NCBI GenBank assembly: GCA_964565865.1
Contig: CAZMGM010000006.1
Location: forward strand, 1-64,000
DNA length: 64,000 nt
Source: CBDAPI01 sp964565865
Lineage (GTDB): Bacteria > Acidobacteriota > UBA6911 > RPQK01 > CBDAPI01
Direction: 5' to 3'
The notes beneath the pieces were generated by a model. The model ran no database searches. It had not been told where the DNA came from and saw only the letters and a program-made list of their open reading frames with translations. The first letter of the stretch is position 1. Each line of letters starts with the position of its first letter. The translations under genes were made by a program, and so were the position numbers. Below are positions 53,316-61,419 of the stretch, in pieces.

Positions 53316-54044
53316 ATGTTCCAGGAGAAGAAGATTCGCTCTGTCCCTTTTCTCCAGGTGAGTGAACTGGAGGGTGTCACCGGGCTGGTGCACGCGTTTA
53401 CGTTGCGCGGAACGGATAGGGCCTGTGGACTGGAACGGGATCCCGATCAGGCCACCAGAAAGACCTCGGTTCTCGAGGTGCTAGGGCTTTCAGAGGCTGA
53501 AACAACACAGCTTCACCAGAGCCATTCGAATCGCATCTGCCGAGCTGCCCGCCCATCGGTTAAACGCCCCGAGGGAGACGCCCTGGTCCTGACCAAGCCG
53601 GGAGTTTACGGGATCATCAAGACCGCAGACTGCCTGCCGATACTAGCGATCGATCCTGATCGAAAACAGTTAGCGGTTATCCATGCCGGTTGGCGTGGAA
53701 CCCTGGGACGGATTTTGAGCGAGGCCCTCTTGCAGCTAACGACTCTGGGTAGTAACCCTGCAGATCTGCTCGTGGTGCTGGGTCCATGTATCCGAGTTTG
53801 TTGTTACGAAGTGGGTCCTAATTTCAAGGACCGATTCGCGAACCAGGGTCATGACGTGGAGCATCTCTTTCGAGGGCGTAACCTGGACCTGATCGCTGCC
53901 AGCGGAGCCCAGGCTGAAGCGGCGGGGACAAGTCAGATCCTGGACAGTGGAATGTGTACTTGCTGCAGCCCGGATCTCTTCTATTCTCATCGGCGTGATC
54001 GAGATCACCGTCGTATGTGGGCGCTGGCCGGCTTTTCGGCCTGA
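53316..54044 (+). CDS. pgeF: Laccase-domain protein PgeF/YlmD-like (purine nucleoside phosphorylase-type)
   Basis: 242 residues. Contains the Cu/Zn-binding multicopper-like motifs of YfiH/DUF152: QLHQSHSNRI, KTADCLPILAIDP, VIHAGWRGTLGRI and GPCIRVCCYEVG; DSGMCTCCSPDLFYSHRRD near the end. Family members have been assigned oxidoreductase, adenosine deaminase/phosphorylase and peptidoglycan-editing roles. Divergent from acpS. Confidence 0.92.
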   Translation: MFQEKKIRSVPFLQVSELEGVTGLVHAFTLRGTDRACGLERDPDQATRKTSVLEVLGLSEAETTQLHQSHSNRICRAARPSVKRPEGDALVLTKPGVYGIIKTADCLPILAIDPDRKQLAVIHAGWRGTLGRILSEALLQLTTLGSNPADLLVVLGPCIRVCCYEVGPNFKDRFANQGHDVEHLFRGRNLDLIAASGAQAEAAGTSQILDSGMCTCCSPDLFYSHRRDRDHRRMWALAGFSA

Positions 54045-54126
54045 CTTGTTCCCTCCAGTCTCCTGAACCCGGGAGCCTTTGAGTCCGTGAGTGTGCGAGG
54101 AGTCGGGGGGCCGCGACCGGAAGGAT

Positions 54127-55506
54127 TTAAACAGCCTCCGACCCGGGCTCCTTCCACGCTCGACTTCCAAATGCCGCTTCGCGCACTCTCTCTACTAGCA
54201 ACCTCCCGTCGTTGTCCTGGCCGACGACAGTGAAGGACCCAATCTGGTTGGTAGGCAGAGAATGATCAGCTAGCCCCTTCAGATAGTTCCCGGTAATGAC
54301 TGAGCGCCGGCCCTCTTCGATCTGGTCGAGCGTCAAACCAGAGAGTTGCTTGCCGATGAAGCTCTCACGAAACTGCCAATTCTTTTGCTCGGAGATCTCT
54401 CGAAACTCTCGGCAGCGACGCTGGATTATGGACGGAGATATCTTTCCCGGCATTTGTGAGGCAGCAGTGCCGGAGCGGTCGCTGTAGGGGAAGACATGCA
54501 GGTAGGAGAAAGGCATGTTCTCCACGAAGCGCCGGCTCCTCTCATGTTCCCCTTCCGTTTCTCCAGGGAATCCGGCAATGATATCCGTTCCTATGGCCGC
54601 GTTCGGAAGCCGGTGGTGGATCTCCTCGACCAGACTGGCGAACCGCCCTGTGGTATAGGGACGCAGCATCCTCTTGAGCGTCCGGTCGCATCCGCTCTGC
54701 AGGCAGATGTGAAAGTGGGGAGCGATTTTCCCCTGGCTTTTTTCGGCCATCCGTATCACCGTTCGGCTTAGCTCCATGGGCTCGATGGAGCTGAGCCGCA
54801 ACTGCCCCAGGCCTTCGATCTCAAGGAGTCTTGCCAGGAGACGGTGAAGCGGAAAGGGTGGGTTGAGATGACGGCCGTAGGTTCCTAGATGGATACCGGT
54901 AAGAACAACTTCCTGAAACCCGGCGGTGACGAGTCTTTGCACCTGCTCCACAGCCTGGTCGGGGGGAAGGCTTCGACCCGGTCCGCGGACCAGCGGAATG
55001 ATGCAGTAGGTGCAGCGGGCATCGCAGCCGTCCTGAATCTTGACAAAGGGGCGGGTACGGCCCCCTGTGAGCCGGGCAGAGCCTGCCTCCAGAACCCGCG
55101 ACCCGTCGAAGCTGTCCCGGTAGACGGGAGCCAGTTCGCGAAATCCAGCCGGGTTCGCCGAGGCTTCCTCAACTATCTGAATCAGACGGTCTTTGTGGCT
55201 GTTTCCTACTACTGCACTGACCCCTGGAATACGCGCCAGCGCTCCTGGATCCCGCTGTGCGTAACAGCCGGTAACCAGCAGCCGCGCCTCCGGATTTTGG
55301 CGACGCAAGCGGCGCACCAACTGTCTGACCTGCTGGTCGGATCGATGGGTGACGGTGCAGGAATTGACCACCACCACGTGAGCCCGTCCGGGGTCGTCAG
55401 TCTCGTCGAAAAAGGCCTGGAGAAAGTCTGCTCTCAAGGCAGCAGTATCTGCCTGGTTGGTGCGGCAGCCAAACGTAGCGATATGAAAGAGCTTCCTACT
55501 GCTCAT
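54127..55506 (-). CDS. mtaB: tRNA (N6-threonylcarbamoyladenosine-C2)-methylthiotransferase MtaB
   Basis: 459 residues. N-terminal MTTase domain (FGCRTNQADT with Cys14, VVNSCTVTHRSDQQ, VTGCYAQRDP), radical SAM core CDARCTYC with KIQDG before it, and a TRAM-like end. It inserts methylthio into t6A37. The motif CRTNQ assigns it to MtaB rather than MiaB. It is followed by rlmN upstream on the same strand with 18 nt between, so both tRNA/rRNA modification genes may be co-transcribed. Confidence 0.95.
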   Translation of the reverse strand: MSSRKLFHIATFGCRTNQADTAALRADFLQAFFDETDDPGRAHVVVVNSCTVTHRSDQQVRQLVRRLRRQNPEARLLVTGCYAQRDPGALARIPGVSAVVGNSHKDRLIQIVEEASANPAGFRELAPVYRDSFDGSRVLEAGSARLTGGRTRPFVKIQDGCDARCTYCIIPLVRGPGRSLPPDQAVEQVQRLVTAGFQEVVLTGIHLGTYGRHLNPPFPLHRLLARLLEIEGLGQLRLSSIEPMELSRTVIRMAEKSQGKIAPHFHICLQSGCDRTLKRMLRPYTTGRFASLVEEIHHRLPNAAIGTDIIAGFPGETEGEHERSRRFVENMPFSYLHVFPYSDRSGTAASQMPGKISPSIIQRRCREFREISEQKNWQFRESFIGKQLSGLTLDQIEEGRRSVITGNYLKGLADHSLPTNQIGSFTVVGQDNDGRLLVERVREAAFGSRAWKEPGSEAV

Positions 55507-55524
55507 GTCGTGTAAGCGGAGCGC

Positions 55525-56589
55525 TCAGGCGTTCTCCTTCAGATAAGCCAGTTGCCCGCAAGCAGCTGAAATATCTTTGCCCCGGGTCTTTCTGACAAAA
55601 GCGGTGATGTGGTTCTGGACCAGAATTTCCTGGAATCGATCCACCGTCGGTCCGGCGGGAGGAGCATAGGGCAGTCCAGGGCTTGGATTGTAAGGAATCA
55701 GGTTCACCTTGCAGCGGATCCCTTCGAGCAGGCGCGAGAGCCGTCGAGCGTCCTCTTCCGAGTCCGTCAGATCTTTGAGAAGAACGTATTCAAACGTGAT
55801 TCGTCTCCTGGGTTCGAGAGGAAAGCGCCGGCAGCAGGCAAGCAAGGCGCCGATCGGCCATTTTTCGTTTAGCGGCATGAGCTGACTCCGGAGTTTGTCG
55901 GTAGTGGCGTTCAGGGAGATGGCAAGATTGGGGAGAATCGGTTCGGAGTACATACGTTCAAGAACCGGAATGACACCGGAGGTCGAGATCGTAATGCGTC
56001 GTCGCGAGAGACCCATGCCCCCGGGATCCACCATGATCCGAAAGGCCTTCATGACATGTTTGTAGTTGTAAAGTGGTTCGCCCATTCCCATGAAAACAAT
56101 GTTGAATCCCGTCGGGGGAACATATCCGGCCTGGATTGCGATCAGAACCTGACCCAGAATCTCAGCCGGTTTCAGATTACGCCAGAATCCCATCTGTGCC
56201 GTCAGGCAGAAGGTACAGCCCACGTCGCAACCCACCTGTGAAGAGATACACAGCGTAGTGCGCTCTTCTTCCGGGATCACAACCGTTTCCACAAACCGGC
56301 CGTCACAGAGCCGAAACAACATCTTGACGGTTCCATCCACCGATTCGGAAAGTCGTTCAAGCTCCGGGAGCTGGAGCTGGAATCGGCGGGAGAGGGTCTC
56401 ACGCAGGGACAGAGGAAGTTCTGACATTCGCGAAAAAACAAACTCTCGCCTCCGATAGAGCAGGTGATACAGTTGTTTGCCGCGAAAGGGCTTTTCCCCT
56501 AGATCCCGGGTGATTCCGAGCAGTTCCCGAAGGTTCTTTCCCAGCAGATTCATGGAGTTGCCGATGTGCGAACGATTCAAATCTTCCAT
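55525..56589 (-). CDS. rlmN: 23S rRNA/tRNA (adenine-C2)-methyltransferase RlmN
   Basis: 354 residues; radical SAM triad CDVGCTFC (C-x3-C-x2-C, about 120-127), QMGFWRNLKPAEI, MGMGEPL, SLNATTDKLRSQLMP and the C-terminal catalytic Cys (ISAACGQL). It methylates A2503 of 23S rRNA and A37 of tRNAs. An in-frame ATG 12 residues in is an alternative start. Confidence 0.95.
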   Translation of the reverse strand: MEDLNRSHIGNSMNLLGKNLRELLGITRDLGEKPFRGKQLYHLLYRRREFVFSRMSELPLSLRETLSRRFQLQLPELERLSESVDGTVKMLFRLCDGRFVETVVIPEEERTTLCISSQVGCDVGCTFCLTAQMGFWRNLKPAEILGQVLIAIQAGYVPPTGFNIVFMGMGEPLYNYKHVMKAFRIMVDPGGMGLSRRRITISTSGVIPVLERMYSEPILPNLAISLNATTDKLRSQLMPLNEKWPIGALLACCRRFPLEPRRRITFEYVLLKDLTDSEEDARRLSRLLEGIRCKVNLIPYNPSPGLPYAPPAGPTVDRFQEILVQNHITAFVRKTRGKDISAACGQLAYLKENA

Positions 56590-56645
56590 GCCCTATACCC
56601 TGGAAGGTCTTCCTGCACGGGGCAGTGCACCGGGGGGCATAGCTG

Positions 56646-56668
56646 TAGGAGCCGCTTCCCTGTGGCGA
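56646..56668 (+). repeat. REP-like hairpin repeat, copy 1
   Basis: TAGGAGCCGCTT, CCCTGT, GGCGA. It shares the first 12 and last 5 bases with a second copy at 58886-58908; GCCGC can pair with GTGGC. It flanks the rlmN 5' end. Confidence 0.6.
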
Positions 56669-56794
56669 CCTGATCCCATCGAGGAGCGTCACCCCCTGAA
56701 TCTTTCATACCCGGTTGCTACATTCTAGTACTTACTTGCACAAATACGATGACGTTACCGATTTTTTTGCTTTGCAAGGAAGTATTATCCTACC

Positions 56795-57577
56795 GTGATT
56801 GTTTCAGTTCTGGGCAGCGGAAGCAGTGGTAATTGCACTTTTGTAGCGACCAGCGAAACGTGTCTTCTCATCGATCTCGGATTTGGTCCAAGAAGCCTTT
56901 CCCGCCGGCTGAAAGAGACCGGGCTAGAGTCGCGTGAGATCGATGCTGTCTTCTTGACTCATGGCCACTCGGACCATTGTCAGGGAGTGACTTCACGCAG
57001 GGCGCCGGAGTCGGTTCCTGTGTACATGAATCAGGGGACTCGCCGCGAGGGAGCCGGATTGGAGGAGGTCCCCGAGTGGGAAGAGCTCAAGTGCCGAAGG
57101 CCGGTGCAGATCGGGGACATCGTAGTCGAAGCGTTTCCGGTTTCGCACGATGCATCGGAGCCGGTCGGTTTCCGCATCAGCTGTGACGGCAAGATCGGGT
57201 CCGTGGTGACCGATCTAGGAGAAATCACCCCCTGGGTCAAGTCCAAGCTGGAAGACTGTGACTGGCTGGTTCTGGAGTCGAACCACGATGAGAACCTGTT
57301 GAAGATCGGACCTTACCCGTGGCGCCTCAAGCAGCGTGTTCTGGGCCGGCTGGGACACCTCTCCAACCGCAGTGTAGCCGAATTCATTCGCGATGATTTC
57401 GACGGCAGCGCCGCGCACATTTTCCTGGCCCATCTGAGCCGCCAGAACAACAACCCTGAAATTGCTCTCAAATCGGCCTCCCGGGCCCTGCAGGATCGCC
57501 CGCGTCGGGGGCTTTTCGAATCCTGCCAGGTACACTTGACCTTTCAGAGCCGTCCTTCTAACGTGATCCATCTATGA
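56795..57577 (+). CDS. MBL-fold metallohydrolase, WalJ/YycJ-like
   Basis: 260 residues from GTG. VLGSGSSGNCTFVATSETCLLIDLGFG then the metallo-beta-lactamase metal motif LTHGHSDHCQG (about 53-63), SHDASEPVGF, VTDLGEITPW, ESNHDENLL and LSNRSVAEF, and HLSRQNNNPEIA; all match the YycJ/WalJ exonuclease-like family. Likely a cytoplasmic DNA/RNA hydrolase. Overlaps purB by 4 nt (ATGA). Confidence 0.92.
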   Translation: MIVSVLGSGSSGNCTFVATSETCLLIDLGFGPRSLSRRLKETGLESREIDAVFLTHGHSDHCQGVTSRRAPESVPVYMNQGTRREGAGLEEVPEWEELKCRRPVQIGDIVVEAFPVSHDASEPVGFRISCDGKIGSVVTDLGEITPWVKSKLEDCDWLVLESNHDENLLKIGPYPWRLKQRVLGRLGHLSNRSVAEFIRDDFDGSAAHIFLAHLSRQNNNPEIALKSASRALQDRPRRGLFESCQVHLTFQSRPSNVIHL

Positions 57578-58869
57578 TTTCTCGGTACACCCATCCGGAC
57601 ATGGAGCGGGTATGGACAGATGAGAACCGCTTTCAAAAGTGGCTGGATGTGGAGATCGCCGTCTGCGAGGTGCTGGCGGAAACCGGTGAAATCCCGACCG
57701 AAGCAGCTGCCCAGATCCGCAAGAACGCCTCCTTTTCAGTTGACCGGATTCGGGAGATCGAGGCGGTTACCCACCATGACGTGGTCGCCTTCACGACCTC
57801 CGTGGCGGAGACTCTGGGACCGGAATCTCGCTTTGTCCACCTGGGACTGACCTCGACGGATGTGGTGGACACGGCCCAGGCCCTTCAGGTCCGTGAGGCA
57901 TCCCGACTTATCGAAGGCGCGATTGTCGCACTGAAGCAGACTCTCGGTCGGCAGGCGAAAGAATACCGGGATACGGTCATGATGGGCAGGACGCACGGTA
58001 TTCACGCAGAGCCCATCAGCCTGGGTTTGAAGTTTGCGGTCTGGTATGCCGAGACGGAGCGTAACCTGGAGCGCTTTCAGCGCGCGAGAAAGGTTCTGGA
58101 AGTAGGTAAAATCAGTGGTCCGGTTGGGACCTTTTCCCACCTGCCCCCCCGGCTGGAGGAGGCTGTCTGCAGACGCCTAGGCATTGGTTTTGCCCGTGTC
58201 TCTACCCAGACCCTGCAGCGCGACCGTCATGCCGAGTATCTTTGCACGTTGGCCATCATCGGTTCTAGCTACGACAAAATGGCCACCGAGGTCCGGCATC
58301 TTCAGCGGACCGAAGTACGGGAGGCTTCGGAACCTTTTGGCAAGAGCCAGAAGGGCAGTTCCTCCATGCCCCACAAGCGAAATCCAATCGGCAGTGAGAA
58401 CATTTCAGGACTGGCTCGAGTTCTCCGGAGCAATGCCATGGTGGCCCTTCAGAATGTAGCACTCTGGCACGAAAGGGATATCTCTCACTCTTCCGCCGAG
58501 CGAGTCGTACTTCCCGACAGCACTATTCTGGCTCACTATCTTTCGGTGCGGCTCAATCGGATCCTCACCGGACTGGTGGTTCATCCGGAGCAGATGGAGG
58601 CAAACCTCCGGATTACGGGAGGACTCTACAATTCATCCTCGCTGCTGCTGGCTCTGGTTCGGAAGGGAGTCCTGCGGGAAGAAGCCTATCTGTGGGTTCA
58701 GCGCAACGCCATGAAGGTATGGGACGAAGGGGCGGATTTTCGAAAGCTCGTGATCGATGATCCGGATATCTCTCGAACCCTGACCAATGAGGAAATCGAT
58801 GAGCTTTTCGATACCCGAGACAAGCTCCGGCACCTGCCGGAAATCTTCAAACGGATTTTTGGGAATTGA
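57574..58869 (+). CDS. purB: Adenylosuccinate lyase
   Basis: 431 residues. RYTHPDMERVW, THHDVVAFTTSVAE, LGLTSTDVVDTAQ, GRTHGIHAEPISLG and the signature SQKGSSSMPHKRNPIGSE (about 262-279) are typical. It acts twice in purine synthesis (SAICAR and adenylosuccinate). Length is normal. The ATG overlaps the walJ stop. Confidence 0.97.
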   Translation: MISRYTHPDMERVWTDENRFQKWLDVEIAVCEVLAETGEIPTEAAAQIRKNASFSVDRIREIEAVTHHDVVAFTTSVAETLGPESRFVHLGLTSTDVVDTAQALQVREASRLIEGAIVALKQTLGRQAKEYRDTVMMGRTHGIHAEPISLGLKFAVWYAETERNLERFQRARKVLEVGKISGPVGTFSHLPPRLEEAVCRRLGIGFARVSTQTLQRDRHAEYLCTLAIIGSSYDKMATEVRHLQRTEVREASEPFGKSQKGSSSMPHKRNPIGSENISGLARVLRSNAMVALQNVALWHERDISHSSAERVVLPDSTILAHYLSVRLNRILTGLVVHPEQMEANLRITGGLYNSSSLLLALVRKGVLREEAYLWVQRNAMKVWDEGADFRKLVIDDPDISRTLTNEEIDELFDTRDKLRHLPEIFKRIFGN

Positions 58870-58885
58870 GCGTGAGGGGGAAGAG

Positions 58886-58908
58886 TAGGAGCCGCTTTCA
58901 CTCGGCGA
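58886..58908 (+). repeat. REP-like hairpin repeat, copy 2
   Basis: TAGGAGCCGCTT, TCACTC, GGCGA; GCCG pairs with CGGC. Same orientation as copy 1 at 56646-56668. It follows the purB stop by 17 nt. Confidence 0.6.
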
Positions 58909-58972
58909 TTGGATCGGACCCCGGAGGGCCCATTTCCGCAGCGGCGATCCGCTCAGGCCGAGAAGAACGAGG

Positions 58973-60352
58973 ATGAGAGAGATCATTGAATACATTGAAA
59001 GCCGCCACCAGGAGTACCTCGAAGAGCTGAACGCATTTCTGAAGATTCCCAGTATCAGCACCGACAGCAGCCGCCGGGAAGACGTGCGGCAGGCGGCTGA
59101 GTACGTTCGAGAGCAGCTGGGCCGTTCGGGGATGGAGCCAGAGATTATTCCCACCGATGGACACCCGATTGTGTACGGCGAGCGGGTCGAGCATGCGGAT
59201 CACCCCACGGTTCTGGTTTATGGCCACTACGACGTCCAGCCCGTCGATCCCATCGACCTGTGGCAGACTGGCCCCTTCCAACCGACGATCCGGGACGAGT
59301 GCCTGTTTGCCAGAGGGTCAGCCGATGACAAGGGCCAGGTCTTCATCCACTTCAAGAGTACTCAGGCATTTCTGGAACTCACGGGTGAGCTCCCCATAAA
59401 TGTCAAGTTTCTGGTGGAAGGAGAAGAGGAGATCGGGAGCCCTCACCTGCTGCCCTTCGTGGAGCGTAACCTGGAGAGGCTGCGGGCCGATGCCGTTATG
59501 ATTTCTGACTCCACCATGTTCGGAAGAGGGGTTCCCTCGATCGGTTACGGCCTGCGCGGTCTCTCTTATCTTCAGATCGATGTGCAGGGACCGGTTCGAG
59601 ACCTGCACTCGGGATCTTTCGGGGGTCCCGTGGCCAATCCGGCCTTTGTCCTGAGCCAAATACTCGCTTCTCTGAAAGACGCTGATGACCGGGTTCTCAT
59701 TCCAGGTTTTTACGACCGGGTGCGGGAACTGACGCCGGAAGAAAAAGACGCATTTGCTTCACTACCCTTCGATGAAGCAGCCTACTGTGCTGATCTCGGA
59801 GTGACGAAGCTAGCCGGCGAGAGGGGTTATATGCCGCTCGAGCAACTGTGGGCCCGGCCCACTCTGGAGGTCAACGGGCTTCTCAGCGGGTTTACGGAAG
59901 AGGGGGCCAAGACCGTACTCCCCTCCCGGGCCATGGCCAAAGTGAGTATGCGGCTCGTTCCTGACCAGGATCACAACGAAATCGATGAACTCTTCGAGCG
60001 TTATGTTTTGGCTCAGGCACCTGAAACGGTGTCGGTTGAGGTGACCAGTATGCATGGAGGGGCTCCGTGGGTCGCCTCCCTGGATCATCCTGCACTCCGG
60101 GCCGCAGCCAATGCCGTGGAAGCCGGCTTCGGGAAACGGCCCGTGTTCCAGCGCGAAGGGGGCACGATTCCAATTGTCTCAACCTTCCAGGACCTTCTCG
60201 GTATACCCACGGTTCTCATGGGAATCGGCCTGCCCGACGAGAATGCTCACGCGCCGAACGAGAATCTTTATCTGCCAAACTTTTTCAACGGGATCAAGGC
60301 CTCAGCCTATTTTCTGTCTGAGTACGGGGAGTTTGGGGAGGTTGAAAGTTGA
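58973..60352 (+). CDS. M20 family dipeptidase/peptidase
   Basis: 459 residues; cytoplasmic or periplasmic zinc peptidase without signal peptide. YGHYDVQPVDP, RGSADDKGQ, EGEEEIGSPH and the lid domain (about 190-310, SGSFGGPVANPAFVLSQIL) match M20 dipeptidases; the C-terminal GIGLPDENAHAPNE gives the last ligand region. GAGG lies just before the ATG. Confidence 0.93.
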   Translation: MREIIEYIESRHQEYLEELNAFLKIPSISTDSSRREDVRQAAEYVREQLGRSGMEPEIIPTDGHPIVYGERVEHADHPTVLVYGHYDVQPVDPIDLWQTGPFQPTIRDECLFARGSADDKGQVFIHFKSTQAFLELTGELPINVKFLVEGEEEIGSPHLLPFVERNLERLRADAVMISDSTMFGRGVPSIGYGLRGLSYLQIDVQGPVRDLHSGSFGGPVANPAFVLSQILASLKDADDRVLIPGFYDRVRELTPEEKDAFASLPFDEAAYCADLGVTKLAGERGYMPLEQLWARPTLEVNGLLSGFTEEGAKTVLPSRAMAKVSMRLVPDQDHNEIDELFERYVLAQAPETVSVEVTSMHGGAPWVASLDHPALRAAANAVEAGFGKRPVFQREGGTIPIVSTFQDLLGIPTVLMGIGLPDENAHAPNENLYLPNFFNGIKASAYFLSEYGEFGEVES

Positions 60353-60420
60353 AAGTCTCCGCCGTTGGGCGTGACCATTAGCCCTCAACTTTTCAACCTT
60401 CAACATTAAACTTTACACAG
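60340..60420. repeat. Intergenic word tract after the M20 peptidase
   Basis: GAGGTTGAAAGTTGAAAGTC and CTCAACTTTTCAACCTTCAACATTAAAC are both typical of the recurring vocabulary. Confidence 0.55.
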
Positions 60421-60429
60421 AGCGCCCTG

Positions 60430-60758
60430 TCAGGATGAACCGACCCGATGCAGCTTCGTGAGGGTAGTGTGTCCGCGGTCCACAATTGGCGCCCCGGTCA
60501 AAATGACCAGCTTGTCTCCGGGCCTCACCATCCCCTCCTCGATCAGGAGCTTCTCAGTGGCTACGATCAATTCATCCACGTTTCCGATACGGACTCAGCC
60601 TTGGCTAGTTCCCTGATCTGCTCGATGATACGGTGGTAATCCTCCTGGCTGCCATGGGAGAAGTTGAGAAGCGTGACATCTGCCCTGGTGTCGATGAGCT
60701 CATCCAGCTGATCTTGCGACTGGCTGGCCGGACCGATGGTGGTGATGATCGTTCCTTT
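60430..60758 (-). pseudogene. Pyruvate kinase remnant with deleted middle
   Basis: The first part (60758-60591) encodes KGTIITTIGPASQSQDQLDELIDTRADV, NFSHGSQEDYHRIIEQIREL: the N-terminus of pyruvate kinase (TIGPAS, LNFSHG). The second part, in a different frame, encodes VRIGNVDELIVATEKLLIEEG, MVRPGDKLVILTGAP and TTLTKLHRV, the enzyme's C-terminus, and stops at 60430. Some 370 residues including the catalytic domain are missing. It is antisense to nothing essential but its 5' end abuts the HD gene (60847). Confidence 0.75.
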
Positions 60759-60846
60759 CGCATTGGAAAAGTTTTTCCAGGTTCCAGCGCTTGATCTATG
60801 ATGTTCAAGCCCAAATGGATTTGTCTTTGGAGGGGCGCTAACCTCA

Positions 60847-61419
60847 ATGGACCGAAAACAGGCCTGGAATCTGTTGACTGAACACACCAGGACCGAAGGA
60901 TTGATCAAGCACGCTCTGGCCGTCGAGGCTTCGATGCGGGCCTATGCCCGCAAGTTCGGTGAGGATGAAGAAAAATGGGGAATCGTGGGCCTGCTCCATG
61001 ACTTTGACTACGACCTGCACCCGAGTGCCAAGGAGCATCCTCTGGTGGGTGCTGCGATTCTCGAGCAGCAGGGCTATCCACAGGACGTGATCTACGCTAT
61101 AAAGTCCCACGCCGATTATCTTGACCTGCCCCGCCACAGTCTCATGGATAAGACGCTCTACGCAGTGGATGAGCTGTGTGGCTTTCTGGTGGCAGTGACC
61201 CTGGTGAGACCGGGAAAGCGAATCGCTGATGTCCCCGTCAAGTCGGTAAGAAAAAAGCTCAAAGATAAAGCCTTTGCCCGCTCCGTCAATCGTGAGGACA
61301 TTCGCAGCGGAGCAAAGGATCTGGGCGTGGAACTTCCGGAGCACATTCAATTCGTTATTGCGGCCATAGCCGACGTGGCCGACCAGCTAGGACTGGGAGG
61401 AGAAAGTAAGCATGGATGA
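60847..61419 (+). CDS. HD-domain phosphohydrolase
   Basis: 190 residues. The HD metal motif is seen: His in IKHALAVEA (about 21), His-Asp in LLHDFDYDL (about 50-51) and a later Asp (DKTLYAVDEL). Family proteins hydrolyse nucleotides or other phosphoesters; the substrate is unknown. The ATG follows the pyruvate kinase remnant; the end overlaps acsA by 8 nt. Confidence 0.88.
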   Translation: MDRKQAWNLLTEHTRTEGLIKHALAVEASMRAYARKFGEDEEKWGIVGLLHDFDYDLHPSAKEHPLVGAAILEQQGYPQDVIYAIKSHADYLDLPRHSLMDKTLYAVDELCGFLVAVTLVRPGKRIADVPVKSVRKKLKDKAFARSVNREDIRSGAKDLGVELPEHIQFVIAAIADVADQLGLGGESKHG

